Shown here one piece after another: positions 12,277 to 22,688 of a stretch of 64,000 nucleotides of DNA. The translations under genes and the position numbers were made by a program. Each line of letters starts with the position of its first letter. The first letter of the stretch is position 1. Source of the DNA: Stomorhina lunata (lineage: Eukaryota; Arthropoda; Insecta; Diptera; Rhiniidae); NCBI GenBank assembly GCA_933228675.1, contig OW121743.1, forward strand, positions 110,045,468 through 110,109,467. Direction: 5' to 3'. The notes below the pieces were generated by a model. The model was not told the origin of the DNA and made no database searches. It was given only the letters and a program-made list of their open reading frames with translations.

Positions 12277-12588
12277 GTGGCCAAATCGCCGCATTCGATA
12301 TCGATCGAAAACTCAGACTTTTAACAAAATATTATGTAGCATACCTTAGGGATTTTGAAAATAATTAATTTTGCAAAAAAATTAATAAAGTTTGATATCT
12401 AAACATATCCGTTTGTTTGTCAAAACATTTAGTTTAAAATTAATTATTTTAGTATCAGGGAACTTTCGACATGTTAGTTACAATGTAGTGATCCTTATAT
12501 GTTATATATTATTTAGGTTATCCCAAAAGTATGCTACCAAAATGTTTCTGATGACATCGATCAATATCAAATGCGGCGATTTGGCCCC
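12277..12588. mobile_element. Foldback / MITE-like element with long inverted arms
   Basis: The left arm (12279-12354) and right arm (12508-12586) are inverted copies. Both carry GGCCAAATCGCCGCATT at the outer end, a GATATCGATCGA / TCGATCAATATC block, and GTAGCATACC..GGGAT / ATCCCAAAAGTATGCTAC at the inner end. The centre of about 150 bp is AT-rich. The arms are near 78 bp and diverged. I see no obvious target duplication, so the exact ends are approximate. The open frame through the right arm is not supported as a gene. Confidence 0.6.
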
Positions 12589-13504
12589 TTGCTTCCAGGT
12601 TCAATCTAGTATACGTTCCAAAGCTAGGTACTTACATCAAAGCCTGATTTGTGATCACGCTTCCACAATTTTTATGATTCAAGCGCAAAGATAGTGCTGA
12701 AAACTTGCTTTGAGCCTGCTATTAGTAAATTTAGTTACATAGAGTAATGACTGACAATAGTATGAAGTTAGTGAAGAGATACATGTTTGAGGAAATTAAG
12801 ATATCTAAATCAAGTGCGTAAGTTTTAAAATTACCATTAAAACCAAAGTGGGACTTTAAATCAAGGATAATGTGAGAGGCAGTTTTTCAGATGTATTTCA
12901 ACTTATTTGGTCTAAGATAGTTGTACTAGGCAAATAAGAAATTCTACTACTACGGCAGCTGATGCAAAGATTTTGGAACTGCGAGAACATTCTGATGGAT
13001 GAAACCAATCCATTATGCTACACTGAGAGTCAAGGGTAACAAAATCGGACTGAATTATAACAAAGCTGTAGGTGAAAGTGGATTGCCATCAGAAGTTTTT
13101 AACCTGTCCATTGCATCACGTATGATGCACATAAAATAATTTTCGTATACTTGTGCATTACATGTGATTCACACATGGTATTTTATTGGGAAAGTTTGTA
13201 TTTTTATCAAAATTAAATAAAGAAACGTATTGAGATATCAATTTTTTTATCTTGTTTCAAGTTCTCACATGTCTTACTCTTCTACTTTAAAGGTTTTATG
13301 AAAATAAAGTTTGATTCTTTTATTCTGGACACAGCCGATGTAGATCGATTTTGCTCCAAACTTCGTATTCAGATGTACAATATTCTGCATAATTTTATCC
13401 TCCTTCATCAGATTTTTAAAATTATGAAGACCAATGATAAAAAAAATGTCTGAAAACTCAATTAAACATCACTAAAATTTAATTTCATAAAAAAAAACAA
13501 CTTA
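12589..13504. other. Intergenic sequence, nothing recognised
   Basis: Ordinary-complexity AT-rich sequence with somewhat higher GC at about 12960-13080. I recognise no domain in any frame. Confidence 0.45.
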
Positions 13505-13619
13505 AAAGATGGAACAGAACAGAAAAATAGTCGGCAGAGTTGTCGTTTTTTATACTTTTAACTAAAACAAGTATTTTTTTACAATGTTTAATTCTAACGT
13601 TTTAAAAAGAAAAAAGTTT

Positions 13620-14450
13620 TCTACTCCATTTTTTAAATATTTTTATCAAAAGTTGTTCTATAGAAAATTTTTTTATCAAAAATTTTTCTATAGAACATTT
13701 TTTTATCAAAAATGTTTCTATAGAAAATTTTTTTTATCAAAAATTGTTCTGGAGGAAATTTTCTTATTAAAAATTTTTCTATAGAAAATTTTTTTATCAA
13801 AAATTTTTCTATAGAAAATTTTTTTATCAAAAATTTTTGATAAAATATTTTTTTATAGAAAAATTTAAAAAAAAATTTCTGTAAAAAAACTTTTGATAAA
13901 AAAATTTTCTATAGAAAAATTTTTGATACAAAAATTTATAGTAGAAAAATTTTTGATAAAAAAATTTTTCTATAGAAAATTTTTTTATCAAAAGTTTTTT
14001 TACAGAAATTTTTTTTTTTAATTTTTCTATAAAAAAATATTTTATCAAAAATTTTTCTATAAAAAATTATTTTATCAAAAATTTTTTTATTAAAAATTTT
14101 TCTGTAGAAAATTTTTTTTATCAAAAATTTTTCTATAGAAAAAATTTTTCTATAGAACATTTTTTTATCAAAAATTTTTCTATAGAAAATTTTTTTATCA
14201 AAAATTTTTCTATAGAAAACTTTTATATCAAAAATGTTTCTATAGAACATTTTTTTATCAAAAATTTTTCTATAGAAAATGTTTTTATAAAAAATTTTTC
14301 TATAGAAAATTTTTTCAACAAAAATTTTTCTATAGAAAACCTTTATATCAAAAATGTTTCTATAGAAAATTTTTTTATCAAAAATTTTTCAATAGAAAAT
14401 TTTTCTATAGAAAATTTTTTTATCAAAAATTTTTTTTATAGAAAATTTGA
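13620..14450. repeat. Minisatellite (30-bp unit, TTATC spacer) with an inverted patch
   Basis: The unit is AAAATTTTTTTATC followed by AAAAATTTTTCTATAG, 30 bp. At about 13830-13975 the orientation reverses (TTTTTGATAAAAAAATTTTC), then returns. Since 30 is divisible by three, reading frames stay open in both directions and translate to a ten-residue repeat such as KFLIKKFSIE. These are artefacts of the repeat and not genes. Confidence 0.85.
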
Positions 14451-14789
14451 TTATCAGCCTGTTCACAAAACTGTCATACGTTAGAAGGCAATCGAATACG
14501 AGCCTAACGATCAAGCTCTAAATTGAGTTCATTTTCTTTTTTCGTTTGAAAGTAAAAGCTTCGTAATAAAATATCAAATAATAGTATTGCCATGATACAT
14601 TTTATTACTTTTCTGAAAGCTTTTCCTGTAAAACTTACGAATTTTGTAAAATGATGTTAACCCTAAAATTAAATAATATCAAAAATAAATAAAAATAAAA
14701 AATAAAAAAATTTAACATTTTTTTCAAAATTAAATCAAACACATTTGCAATGATATTCTCGGTATGAGAAAGGCAAGTATTAAGTAAAA

Positions 14790-14985
14790 AAGTTCGGTTT
14801 TAGGAACAAGTTCCCTGATTTCGATAGACCGGACTCCAAAGTAACTAGAAACGATAGAACATTGTGACACTCCAGTGGCTCAATAGAGTTGCATACCGAC
14901 GAGCACGTTCACCCTTTCCTACACTCGGTCGAGTAGCTCTTACAAAGACCCTATTATGAGACATGTATTGCGTAAGAAGATTTGA
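14790..14985 (-). pseudogene. LINE ORF2 C-terminal fragment, copy a (minus strand)
   Basis: Read on the minus strand, this repeats the region at 15010-15193: a peptide like ELLDRV, stop, ERVNVLVG, then a segment like IRELVPKT. These match in order the segment found in plus orientation at 15240-15390. It is broken by stops and frameshifts. CGTAAGAAG and GACACTCCAGTGG landmarks recur at a spacing of about 215-220 bp from the neighbouring copy, so the two minus-strand fragments form a direct tandem pair. Confidence 0.55.
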
Positions 14986-15009
14986 GTTTGGGAACGAGTA
15001 TTGCGTAAG

Positions 15010-15193
15010 AAAGTTCTTGTATCGAGAACGAGTTTCCTAATTTCTTTAGGACACATTCCAAAGTAAAAACGATAGAAAAGTGTGACACTCCAGTGGTTCT
15101 ATAGAATTGGATACCATGTTATCATCAATGAGCACTTTCGCCATCTCTTGCACTCTTACATAGAACCTATTCCGAAACATGTATTGCGTACCG
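15010..15193 (-). pseudogene. LINE ORF2 C-terminal fragment, copy b (minus strand)
   Basis: The minus strand encodes RVQEMAKVLIDDNMVSNSIE followed after a frame change by residues resembling MCPKEIRKLVLDTRTFLRNT. This is the C-terminal region of a non-LTR retrotransposon ORF2, downstream of the reverse-transcriptase domain. Part of it (about 14999-15120) is an inverted copy of 15295-15390 with high identity, for example ATACAAGAACTTTCTTACGC on opposite strands. It is non-functional. Confidence 0.6.
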
Positions 15194-15545
15194 CTGAAAT
15201 ACAACTCTCATGTATGGGCCGGTGCTTCCAAGTTTATTTCGGAACTTCTTGACCGAGTACAGGAGAGAGCAAAAGTGGTCATCGGTAACAGTAGGTTATC
15301 CAACTCTATTGTTCTTTTGTTACTACTTTGGAATGTGCTCTAACAAAATCAGGAAACTCGTTCTCGATACAAGAACTTTCTTACGCAATACACGTCTATC
15401 TTTTAGAGCTCATCCTTTCCTAGTCTATTGACCAGTAGACAGACGATATATACAACGATATTACAATATAGGGAAGTTTAAATCAAATGTCCACAAACAC
15501 TGCCTATTCCCCTCCCACAACCTTTTCCTAATTTCAACATAATGC
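15194..15545 (+). pseudogene. LINE ORF2 C-terminus (CR1/L2- or Jockey-like), plus strand
   Basis: In successive frames the sequence encodes LKYNSHVWAGASKF, then ELLDRVQERAKVVIGNSRLS, then FGMCSNKIRKLVLDTRTFL with RNTRLSFRAHPFLV, and finally GKFKSNVHKHCLFPS before a stop near 15543. This order (SHxWAGA, LLDRxQERA, RNTR, AHPF, FKSNVxxH) is the familiar tail of ORF2 proteins of non-LTR retrotransposons. At least two frameshifts and a premature stop break it. The clade is inferred from memory of these motifs. An open frame starting at 15210 covers only the middle part and is not a gene in its own right. Confidence 0.7.
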
Positions 15546-15781
15546 ATTATATTGTGTTCAGGTCCTAAACAAAAAAAATTTAATAACCGTTATTTTATTT
15601 CCCAGGCGATTATTTCAATTGCCTGATTTGACATTTACTTTCGTCTATACATTTCATTTACGAACCAAAATTGTAAAAGCTTTTTCTAGTTTCACTCAAA
15701 AAAAAATTCAAAAACCAAAAGTTCAATTTTTTCGTAAGTTGACGTACAATTTGAAAAAATTGTAGTTTCAAAAACAGGCTG

Positions 15782-15960
15782 TATATTTTTTTATCAAAAA
15801 TTTTTCTATAAAAAAACCCTTTATCAAAAATTTTTCTATAAAAAATTTTTTAATCAAAAATTTTGAAAATTTTTCAATACAAAAATATTTTTATCGAAAA
15901 TTTTTACAGAACAAAATTTTTATCGAAAAATATTGTTATTAAAAATTTTTTCTGCAACAA
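15782..15960 (+). repeat. Right remainder of the 30-bp array after the insertion
   Basis: Degenerate TTTTTTATC / AAAAATTTTTCTATA units resume immediately after the CAGGCTG end. The island therefore sits inside a pre-existing array. Confidence 0.7.
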
Positions 15961-15984
15961 AATGTGTGAATCGAAGAAAATATC

Positions 15985-16343
15985 TTAAAAATATAAAAAT
16001 CTAAAATTGTTTAATGTTAGAATTTATTTCCGTTTTGAAAAATATTCCCAATATTTAAAAAAAATATTCCCAATGTTTACAAAAATAATAGTGTCGTGGC
16101 AAAAATGTTTGAGATCATATTTCTTTGTTCCCTCGAACTATGTATTTTGGATTTTGATTTCTTTCTTGTCTATTTAATTTTTGTCTTTTCTTTAACAAAG
16201 CAGCATCAACCAACTCTGTTAAAATCCAAATTCCAACTGAATGATTTTAGTACTCACTTTCACGAGTTTTGTTAATGATCGTGGTATTTACGAAATTTAC
16301 ATAAAATTCATTGGCTTCTGGTGGTATGGGTTGCCTACTCCTG
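15985..16343 (+). repeat. Unique tail of the hAT-type minisatellite element, copy 1
   Basis: This segment of about 350 bp recurs at 33375-33707, 42390-42664 and, inverted, at 35541-35880, each time next to a 30-bp TTATC array. It ends at GCCTACTCCTG, the terminal repeat. No coding potential is retained in common between copies. Confidence 0.75.
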
Positions 16344-16547
16344 AAAATATCCTATATTAAAGACTGACCCAGGAAATTAACAATATTCTTATGATCTGAC
16401 ACAAGCCAATCGTTCAAGAGCATATTTAACTAACATAAATCGTTCAGTTCATGGGTCAGTTAATTTTTGTACATGTGTAGTCCCAAGTAAAAATAATATA
16501 CAACGATGAGATGCACTTTTGGAAAAAAAAGGTATCTGAGCAAACAA

Positions 16548-16900
16548 AATTTTCGAATTTGTGATGACACCAATTTACATTCAATCCTTCTGAGCTTAAT
16601 GTAGATTTGGGGCAGCGCTATTGGTTCATATTTTTGAGAGAACGTCGTTATGTCGCAGTGTTTTAGAAAATTTTGCTCTTATCTAATCACTAATCTACAA
16701 ACTATAAAAAAATTTTGATTTAGATTGAATGGGAGGTGGGCGTGGCTCTAGCCCGATTTTCTTGAAAATAGGAATATGACGTTCTTATATGATTCTTATC
16801 TGATTACTAATTTCAGAGATATGCAAATTTATAAATTTAAATTGTATGAAAGATAGGCGTGGCACTTGTAAGATTTTCTATAAATTTCTGCTAAATACTT
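16548..16900 (+). repeat. Diverged dispersed repeat with GGCGTGGC motifs
   Basis: Two related stretches contain GGGAGGTGGGCGTGGC (about 16730) and GATAGGCGTGGCAC (about 16853). Each follows an ACTAATYT.CA..TAT.A..AATTT block at a spacing of about 120-125 bp. GTGGGCGTGGC-type runs are common in dispersed fly repeats. I see no coding frame. Confidence 0.35.
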
Positions 16901-18187
16901 GGTTTTCACCTCCCTACTCTAGGTGCTTCTATTCTTCCCAACTTTTCTAGAAAGTGGCGACGCAGTGCGATGGTCAGATCAGACCGTCACAATAAGAACA
17001 TGATTCTATCTTCTTTTGGCCCAACTTGGGTGATCTAGACAATAAGCATATGTGGTTTTAAATGGATGACTCCAAGGACAACACATCTTATTTCACTTTG
17101 CATAGTCCTCACTGAAGCTTTGTTCATCTTTCGTGGAGCTAAAGTGAATTTTCCACCGCGATTATACATTTTTACTCGATTTGAAACTTTAAAATTTTGT
17201 AGTTCAATCGATTAGAATCAAATCGTAAGGTCAACTTGATTGAACTGAGTTTTTTGGTCTATTTTTGTCAACTGTTACCGATTTGGGGGTAAGATTGAAT
17301 CAGATTTATCTTTTTAAAAATATAAGTTACCCAAATGTAAATCTATTTTTATATAAAAATAAATTTCTAATTGATTTTCATTATATTAGGGCAGTGTTGA
17401 AATACTTTTTTTAAGTTTCTTACGATTTATACCTATAATATTATTAAGTTCTTTAATATTCACATTTTATTCCTAAAATAGTTATGAGCAGTTTTCAACC
17501 AACTCAACTTCATTTTATAAATCAACAACAGTTTTAAAAACTTTTTAAATTAACCCCTCATTTAGGAGTAATATTAAATTATTTCCTCTGAAAAAAATAG
17601 AAAAAATCTTCCAAAAATCAAAATACAAGTTTTAAGTTAAAAGTTTATTGACTTAACAATTAGTAGCAAACAACTTGAAGACGGAAAATGTCTAAGTTTT
17701 GTTTTTACATCAACGTTTTCCCCATTTTTTGGGTAATTTTTCACTTGAAAATTGCTTAAGGAGCTGTTGAAAAAATTAAACTTAGTTTTTCTTAAAATCT
17801 TACGAAAAGATCAAAGTTTTCCCTTTTTCCTCATTCTTCATTAATTGAGTTGTATTTATGTTGTTATTTAAAGCACGTTTTCAATTACGTTAAACTGTTT
17901 TCATTTTGTACGCTGATCATCTTGTAACATTCTAAACGTCTGATTTTTGCCCTAAAAGAAATCATCAAACAAACCTAAACAAACTGATAAAAAGGAGCCG
18001 GAAGAGAAAGGTAGGATGGTAGTTTTACAGATAGACAGACATTAGAGAAAATTTAACCAGGTGCTTGGGTTACCATAGGGTTTGCAAATATTTGCTAACT
18101 TTTGCTTTTTAGGTGGATGGTGTTTTAAGTTTGGGCTTTGATTGGTAACAATTTGCACTGGAAGAAAATATTGAAAAAAGATTTGGG
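16901..18187. other. Intergenic sequence; more GC-rich patch at the start
   Basis: The part from 16901 to about 17170 has a more balanced composition than its surroundings and may be an old transposon piece, but I recognise no domain in any frame. The rest is AT-rich and featureless. Confidence 0.35.
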
Positions 18188-18504
18188 CCGAAATAATTTC
18201 TATAAAAAAATGTTGGTTTATTCAAATTTTTTTAATAGAAAGTAAAATTTTTCTGTTGAAAATTTTTCGGTATCAACAATTTTTCTATAGAAAATTTCTT
18301 TTTATCAAAAATGTTTCTATCGAAAATTTTCGTTATCGAAAATTTTTCTATAGAAAATTTTTCGTTATCAAAAATTTTTCCACAGAAAATTTTTTATTAT
18401 CAAAAATTTTTCTTTAGAAAATTTTTTGTTGATAAAATTTTTTCGTTAGTAAAAATTTTTCCATAGAAAATTTTTATTGATAAAAATTTTTTTATAGAAA
18501 ATTT

Positions 18505-20430
18505 TTCGTTATCAAAATCTTTTCCATAGAAACTTTTTCGTTATCAAAAACTTTTCTTGGAAAATTTTTCTATAGAAAATTATTAGTTCCTAAAAATTTT
18601 TCGTTAATAAAAATTTTTCTATAGAAATTTTTTCGTCATTAAAATTTTTTCTATAGAAAAGTTCGTTATTAAAAATTTGTCTATGGAAAATTTTTCGTTA
18701 TTAAAAATTTTTCTACAGAAAATTTTTCGTTATTAAAAATTATTGTATAGAAAATTGTTCGTAATTAAAAATGTTCCTACAAAAAATTTTTTGTTATAAA
18801 AAATTTTTCTATAAAAAATAACAGAAAATTTTTCGTTAATAAAAATTTTTCAATAGAAATTTTTTCGTCATTAAAATTTTTTCTATAAAAAAGTTTGTTA
18901 TTAAAAATTTGTCTATGGAAAATTTTTCGTTATTAAAAATCTTTCTATACAAAATTTTTCGTCATTAAAAATTTTTCCATAGAAAAAAAATATTTTCTAT
19001 AGAAAATTTTTCGTCATAAAAAAAATATTCTATAGAAAATTCATTGTCATTAAAAAAAATTTTATTTATTTTTTTATTTTAAAATTTTTCGTCATTAAAA
19101 ATATTTTCTATAGAAAATTTTTCGTCATTAAACAAATTTTCTATAGAAAATTATTCGTCATTAAAAAAAATTTCTATAGAAAATTTTTCGTCATTAAAAA
19201 AATTTTCTATAGAAAACTCATTGTCATTAAAAAAAATTTTATTTATTTTTTTATTTTAAAATTTTTCGTCATTAAAAAATTTTTCTGTAGAAAATTTTTC
19301 GTCATTAAACAAATTTTCTATAGAAAATTATTCGTCATTAAAAAAATTTTCTATAGAAAATTTTTCGTCATTAAAAAAATTTTCTATAGAAAATTTTTCT
19401 ATAAAAAGTTTTTTTAATGACGAAAAATTTTCTATAGAAAATTTTTTTAATGACGAAAAATTTTCTGTAGAAAATTTTTTTAATGACGAAAAATTTTCTA
19501 TTGAAAATTTTTTAATGACGAAAAATTTTCTACAGAAAAATTTTTTGTTTTTATGACGAAAAATTTTCTATAGAAAATTTTTTTAATGACGAAAAATTTT
19601 CTTAGAATATTTGTTTAATGACGAAAAATTTTCTATAGAATTCTTTTTTAATGACGAAAAATTTACTATAGATATTCTTTTTAATGACGAAAAATGTTCT
19701 ACAGAAAAATTTTTTAATGACAAAAAATTTTCTATAGAAAATATTTTTAATGACGAAAAATTTTCTATAGAAAATATTTTTGATGACGAAAAATTTTAAA
19801 ATAAAAAAAATAAATAAAATTTTTTTTAATGACGAAGAATTTTCTATAGAAAATTTTTTTTATGACGAAAAATTTTCTATAGAAAAATTTTTGATAACGA
19901 AAAATTTTCTTACAAAAATTTTTAATAACGAAAAATTGTCTATAGAAAAATTTTTAATAACGAAAAATTTTCCATAGACAAATTTTTAATAACGAACTTT
20001 TTTATAGAAAAAATTTTAATGACGAAAAAATTTATATAGAAACATTTTTATTAACGAAAAATTTTCTGTAATTTTTTATAGAAAAATTTTTTATAACAAA
20101 AAATTTTTGGTGAAAAATTTTCAATAGATTAATTTTTAATAACGAAAAATTTTCTGTAGAAAAATTTTTGATAACGAAAAATTTTCCATAGACAAATTTT
20201 TAATAACGAACTTTTCTATAAAAAAAATTTTAATGACTAAAAAATTTCTATAGAAAAATTTTTAGTAACGAAAAATTTTCTATAGAAAAATTTTCTATAT
20301 AAACATTATTAAAAACAAAAAATTTTTTATTAAAAAAATTTTATTAACGAACAATTTTCTATAGAAAAATTTTCCAAGAAAAGTTTTTGATAACGAAAAA
20401 GTTTCTATGGAAAAGTTTTTGATAGAAAAT
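18505..20430. repeat. Large inverted duplication inside array E
   Basis: The non-standard stretch around 18515-18580 (AACTTTTTCGTTATCAAAAA, then CTTTTCTTGGAAAATTTTTC) recurs as its reverse complement at about 20360-20425. The ATTTTATTTATTTTTTTATT marker at about 19060 and 19240 recurs inverted at about 19797-19830. The arms are about 0.9-1.0 kb with a turning point near 19395-19470. Indels make them imperfect. Confidence 0.75.
19037..19385 (+). repeat. 178-bp higher-order direct repeat in array E
   Basis: CATTGTCATT followed by the ATTTATTTTTTTATTTTAAA marker and the order CGTCATTAAACAAATTTTC, TTATTCGTCATT occurs starting at 19041 and again at 19219. This is a multi-unit duplication. Confidence 0.65.
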
Positions 20431-21140
20431 TTTTCCATAGAAAAAAAATTTTTTTTGATAGAAAATTTTTCGTCATAAAAACAAAAAATTTTTCTGTAGA
20501 AAATTTTTCGTCATTAAAAAAATTTCCTATAGAAAATTTGTCGTCATTAAAAAAATTTTCTATAGAAAATTTTTCGTCATTAAAAAATTTTCTATAGAAA
20601 ATTTTTCGTCATTAAAAAATTTTCTATAGAAAATTTTTCGTCATTAAAAAAATTTTCTATAGAAAATTTTTCGTCATTAAAAAAATTTTCTATAGAAAAT
20701 TTTTCGTCATTAAAAAAATTTTCTATAGAAAATTTTTCGTCATTAAAAAAAATTTCTATAGAAAATTTTTCGTCATTAAAAAAATTTTCTATAGAAAATT
20801 TTTCGTCATTAAAAAAATTTTCTATAGAAAATCTTTCATCATTAAAAAAATTTTCTATAGAAAATTTTTCGTCATTAAAAAAATTTTCTATAGAAAATTT
20901 TTCTTCATTAAAAAAATTTTCTATAGAAAATTTTTCGTCATTAAAAAGATTTTCTATAGAAAATTTTTCGTCATTAAAAAGATTTTCTATAGAAAATTTT
21001 TCGTCATTAAAAAAATTTTCTATAGAAAATTTTTCGTCATTGAAAAAATTTTCTATAGAAAATTTTTTGTCATTAAAAAAATTTTCTATAGAAAATTTTT
21101 CGTCATTAAAAATTTGTTCTAAAGAAAATTTTCGTTAAAA

Positions 21141-22080
21141 GAAATTTACAGATTATTATTTGATAAATGTTTAATCTTGAGAACATTACTCAATATTTTA
21201 ATTTAAAACTGCAAATTTTTGTTTGTCATTTACATTTTTACAGTCAAAGTCCCTGATATTTAATTCCGTTTGATGACAGACTTCAACACTCCCCAAGCCA
21301 ATTATGTCAATATAATTTTTGTAAAAATAACCCTTGTGAAAACTCTTTCGACCTTTTTTCGCCCATAAAAAACACCTGGCAATTTATTTTATTCACTTAT
21401 TTTGCGTGTACACTTTAGCGCCTTATTTGGCCGTTTGCATCAGTTTTTCTTTTAATTTTCCAATTTTCCCTTTTTTCTGTACGTTTTTATTTCATTTAAT
21501 ATTTATTTCATATAAATGTGTAGCATTTGATTAATTGAATTGAAAAATGAAGCAACAACAAAAAACAAAAAGAAATATTATAAAACCAAATAAAATTGAA
21601 GAAAATGTAAGATTGAAATATACGTTAGTTGAGTTCAATGCGTGTTGATTGCTCGTTTGCCGTATTTTCATTTCATTTGGGTGAAAACGAAAAATTTTAT
21701 TACTGTATTTTTACTTCTTTCTTTTTTACTGAACCTTTTATTTAATTTCTCAAATATTTCAGATATTCAGACATTTATACATACATACAATTATTTGTAA
21801 ATTCATTTATTCATACATTCAGTTGATTGAGTAAGTCAGTCATTCTGTCCTTTCACTGTCTGACAGTCAGTCAAAGTCATCGAGTGTTGTTTTTTTTTTT
21901 TTTTTGTTTCTTCTGATATTATTGTATCGATAGCATTGTTAAGTTTCATAAATCTTTTTATTATTCTTTCATTTATTATTGTTATTGTTGTTCATATATG
22001 TATGGATATATTGTTGCTATTCCTTCCGATATCGATCTACTAAAATAATTGTGTGGTTTTGTGTTATTTCCTTTTTACAG
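21141..22080. other. Non-repetitive intergenic or intronic sequence
   Basis: This is one of the better preserved ordinary-complexity stretches, especially 21235-21470, with no array units. I see no coding frame. Its right edge ends in a polypyrimidine tract and CAG consistent with a splice acceptor (TTATTTCCTTTTTACAG, up to 22080). Confidence 0.4.
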
Positions 22081-22223
22081 GATATTACATTGACAATTGA
22101 TGTGTAATAATTAACATTGATTAAGACATTGTTGGTAAAAGAAAACAGAAAAATACACAAACACATATACACCCACTCCTACTACACTCACGCAAATGGC
22201 AACAAGGAAAAGGAGAGTTAAAG
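22081..22223 (+). other. Candidate exon with start codon (low confidence)
   Basis: The interval follows a good acceptor (polypyrimidine tract plus ACAG at 22080) and ends at AAAG followed by GTGAAT at 22224, an acceptable donor. It would be a 143-bp exon, mostly 5' untranslated, with ATG at 22196 giving MATRKRRVK and one base carried into the next exon. The acceptor at 29230 would continue in an open frame. There is no homology evidence, and matches of this quality arise by chance in AT-rich DNA. Confidence 0.2.
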
Positions 22224-22688
22224 GTGAATATATTCTTTTATATCTTTCAATTGGAAAAGTTGTTGAAATTTACCATAAGGTAACGTCACAGAAGAACGTA
22301 AATCAGAAAAGGATGGAAGCAAAAATAGAAAAATTTTATTAAATTTTTTTTAAACACTTAAAAAGAGAACGATCGATATAGTTCGGAAATCACGATACCT
22401 GCTTTTAAATAGAGTACATATAAATTACTAAGAATTTAAAATATATTTTTAAAGTCAATAAATTAAATGAACTTACTTCTAGTTTTGCAAAATCGTTAAT
22501 ATATTCCAATAAACACAATGGGATAAAAACAGCTCAGACTTACCTAAAAAGAAAGAAACCAGATTTAAATTATTTATTTTATATTAAAACTACTCCACAT
22601 ACATTTTCTAATTTTTAAATATTTATTGAAACAAACTAAGAGTTCATTGAAAATTTGGCCTTTTCTAAAAATATAAAAAAACTTAAAT
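22224..22688. other. Intergenic or intronic sequence
   Basis: AT-rich, no gene seen; ends at the start of the next array. Confidence 0.45.

Larger units (their letters stand above)
14455..15781. mobile_element. Insertion island with CAGCCTG termini carrying LINE fragments
   Basis: The 30-bp array is interrupted here by 1.3 kb of normal-complexity DNA. Its left end reads CAGCCTGTTCACAAAACT. Its right end is the reverse complement of CAGCCTGTTTTTGAAACT, so the terminal inverted repeat agrees at 14 of 18 positions. TAT abuts both ends and may be a 3-bp target duplication, although TAT is frequent here. Inside are three fragments of one LINE reverse-transcriptase region, two on the minus strand and one on the plus strand. 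No transposase is visible. The superfamily is not assigned. Confidence 0.6.
13505..16343 (+). mobile_element. hAT-type minisatellite element, copy 1 (interrupted by an insertion)
   Basis: This copy has the same plan as the element at 35541-36903, read on the opposite strand. A head at about 13510-13615 (GAACAGAACAGAAAAATAG, then TCGGC) is followed by a 30-bp TTATC array. A unique tail at about 15985-16343 contains ATATTCCCAATGTTTAC, AGTGTCGTGGCA, TTTCTTTAACAAAG and GGTGGTATGGG, and ends GCCTACTCCTG. The left terminal repeat is decayed, and I cannot identify the 8-bp duplication. A 1.3-kb island (14455-15781) splits the array. No transposase frame is present, so it is non-autonomous. Confidence 0.7.
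18188..21140. repeat. Minisatellite array E (33-bp unit, CGTCATT spacer)
   Basis: The unit is CGTCATTAAAAAAATTTTC followed by TATAGAAAATTTTT, 33 bp, with CGTTATC/CGTTATT variants on the left side. The section from about 20520 to 21110 is nearly homogeneous. The orientation inverts at about 19395 and returns at about 20430. Open frames in the inverted part read NDEKFSIENIF repeatedly because 33 is divisible by three; they are not genes. Confidence 0.9.

Noticed and set aside
12392..12694. 100-codon frame
   Set aside because: It crosses the right arm of a foldback element, shows no domain, and its composition follows the background.
13584..14250. Several open frames on both strands rich in KFSIEKFLIK / FFYRKFFYQK repeats
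   Set aside because: They arise because the array unit is 30 bp, so stops are avoided in register on both strands. There is no start context or domain, and the same peptides recur at every TTATC array.
19611..19977. Open frames with NDEKFSIENIF repeats
   Set aside because: Product of the 33-bp unit in the inverted part of array E; not a repeat protein.
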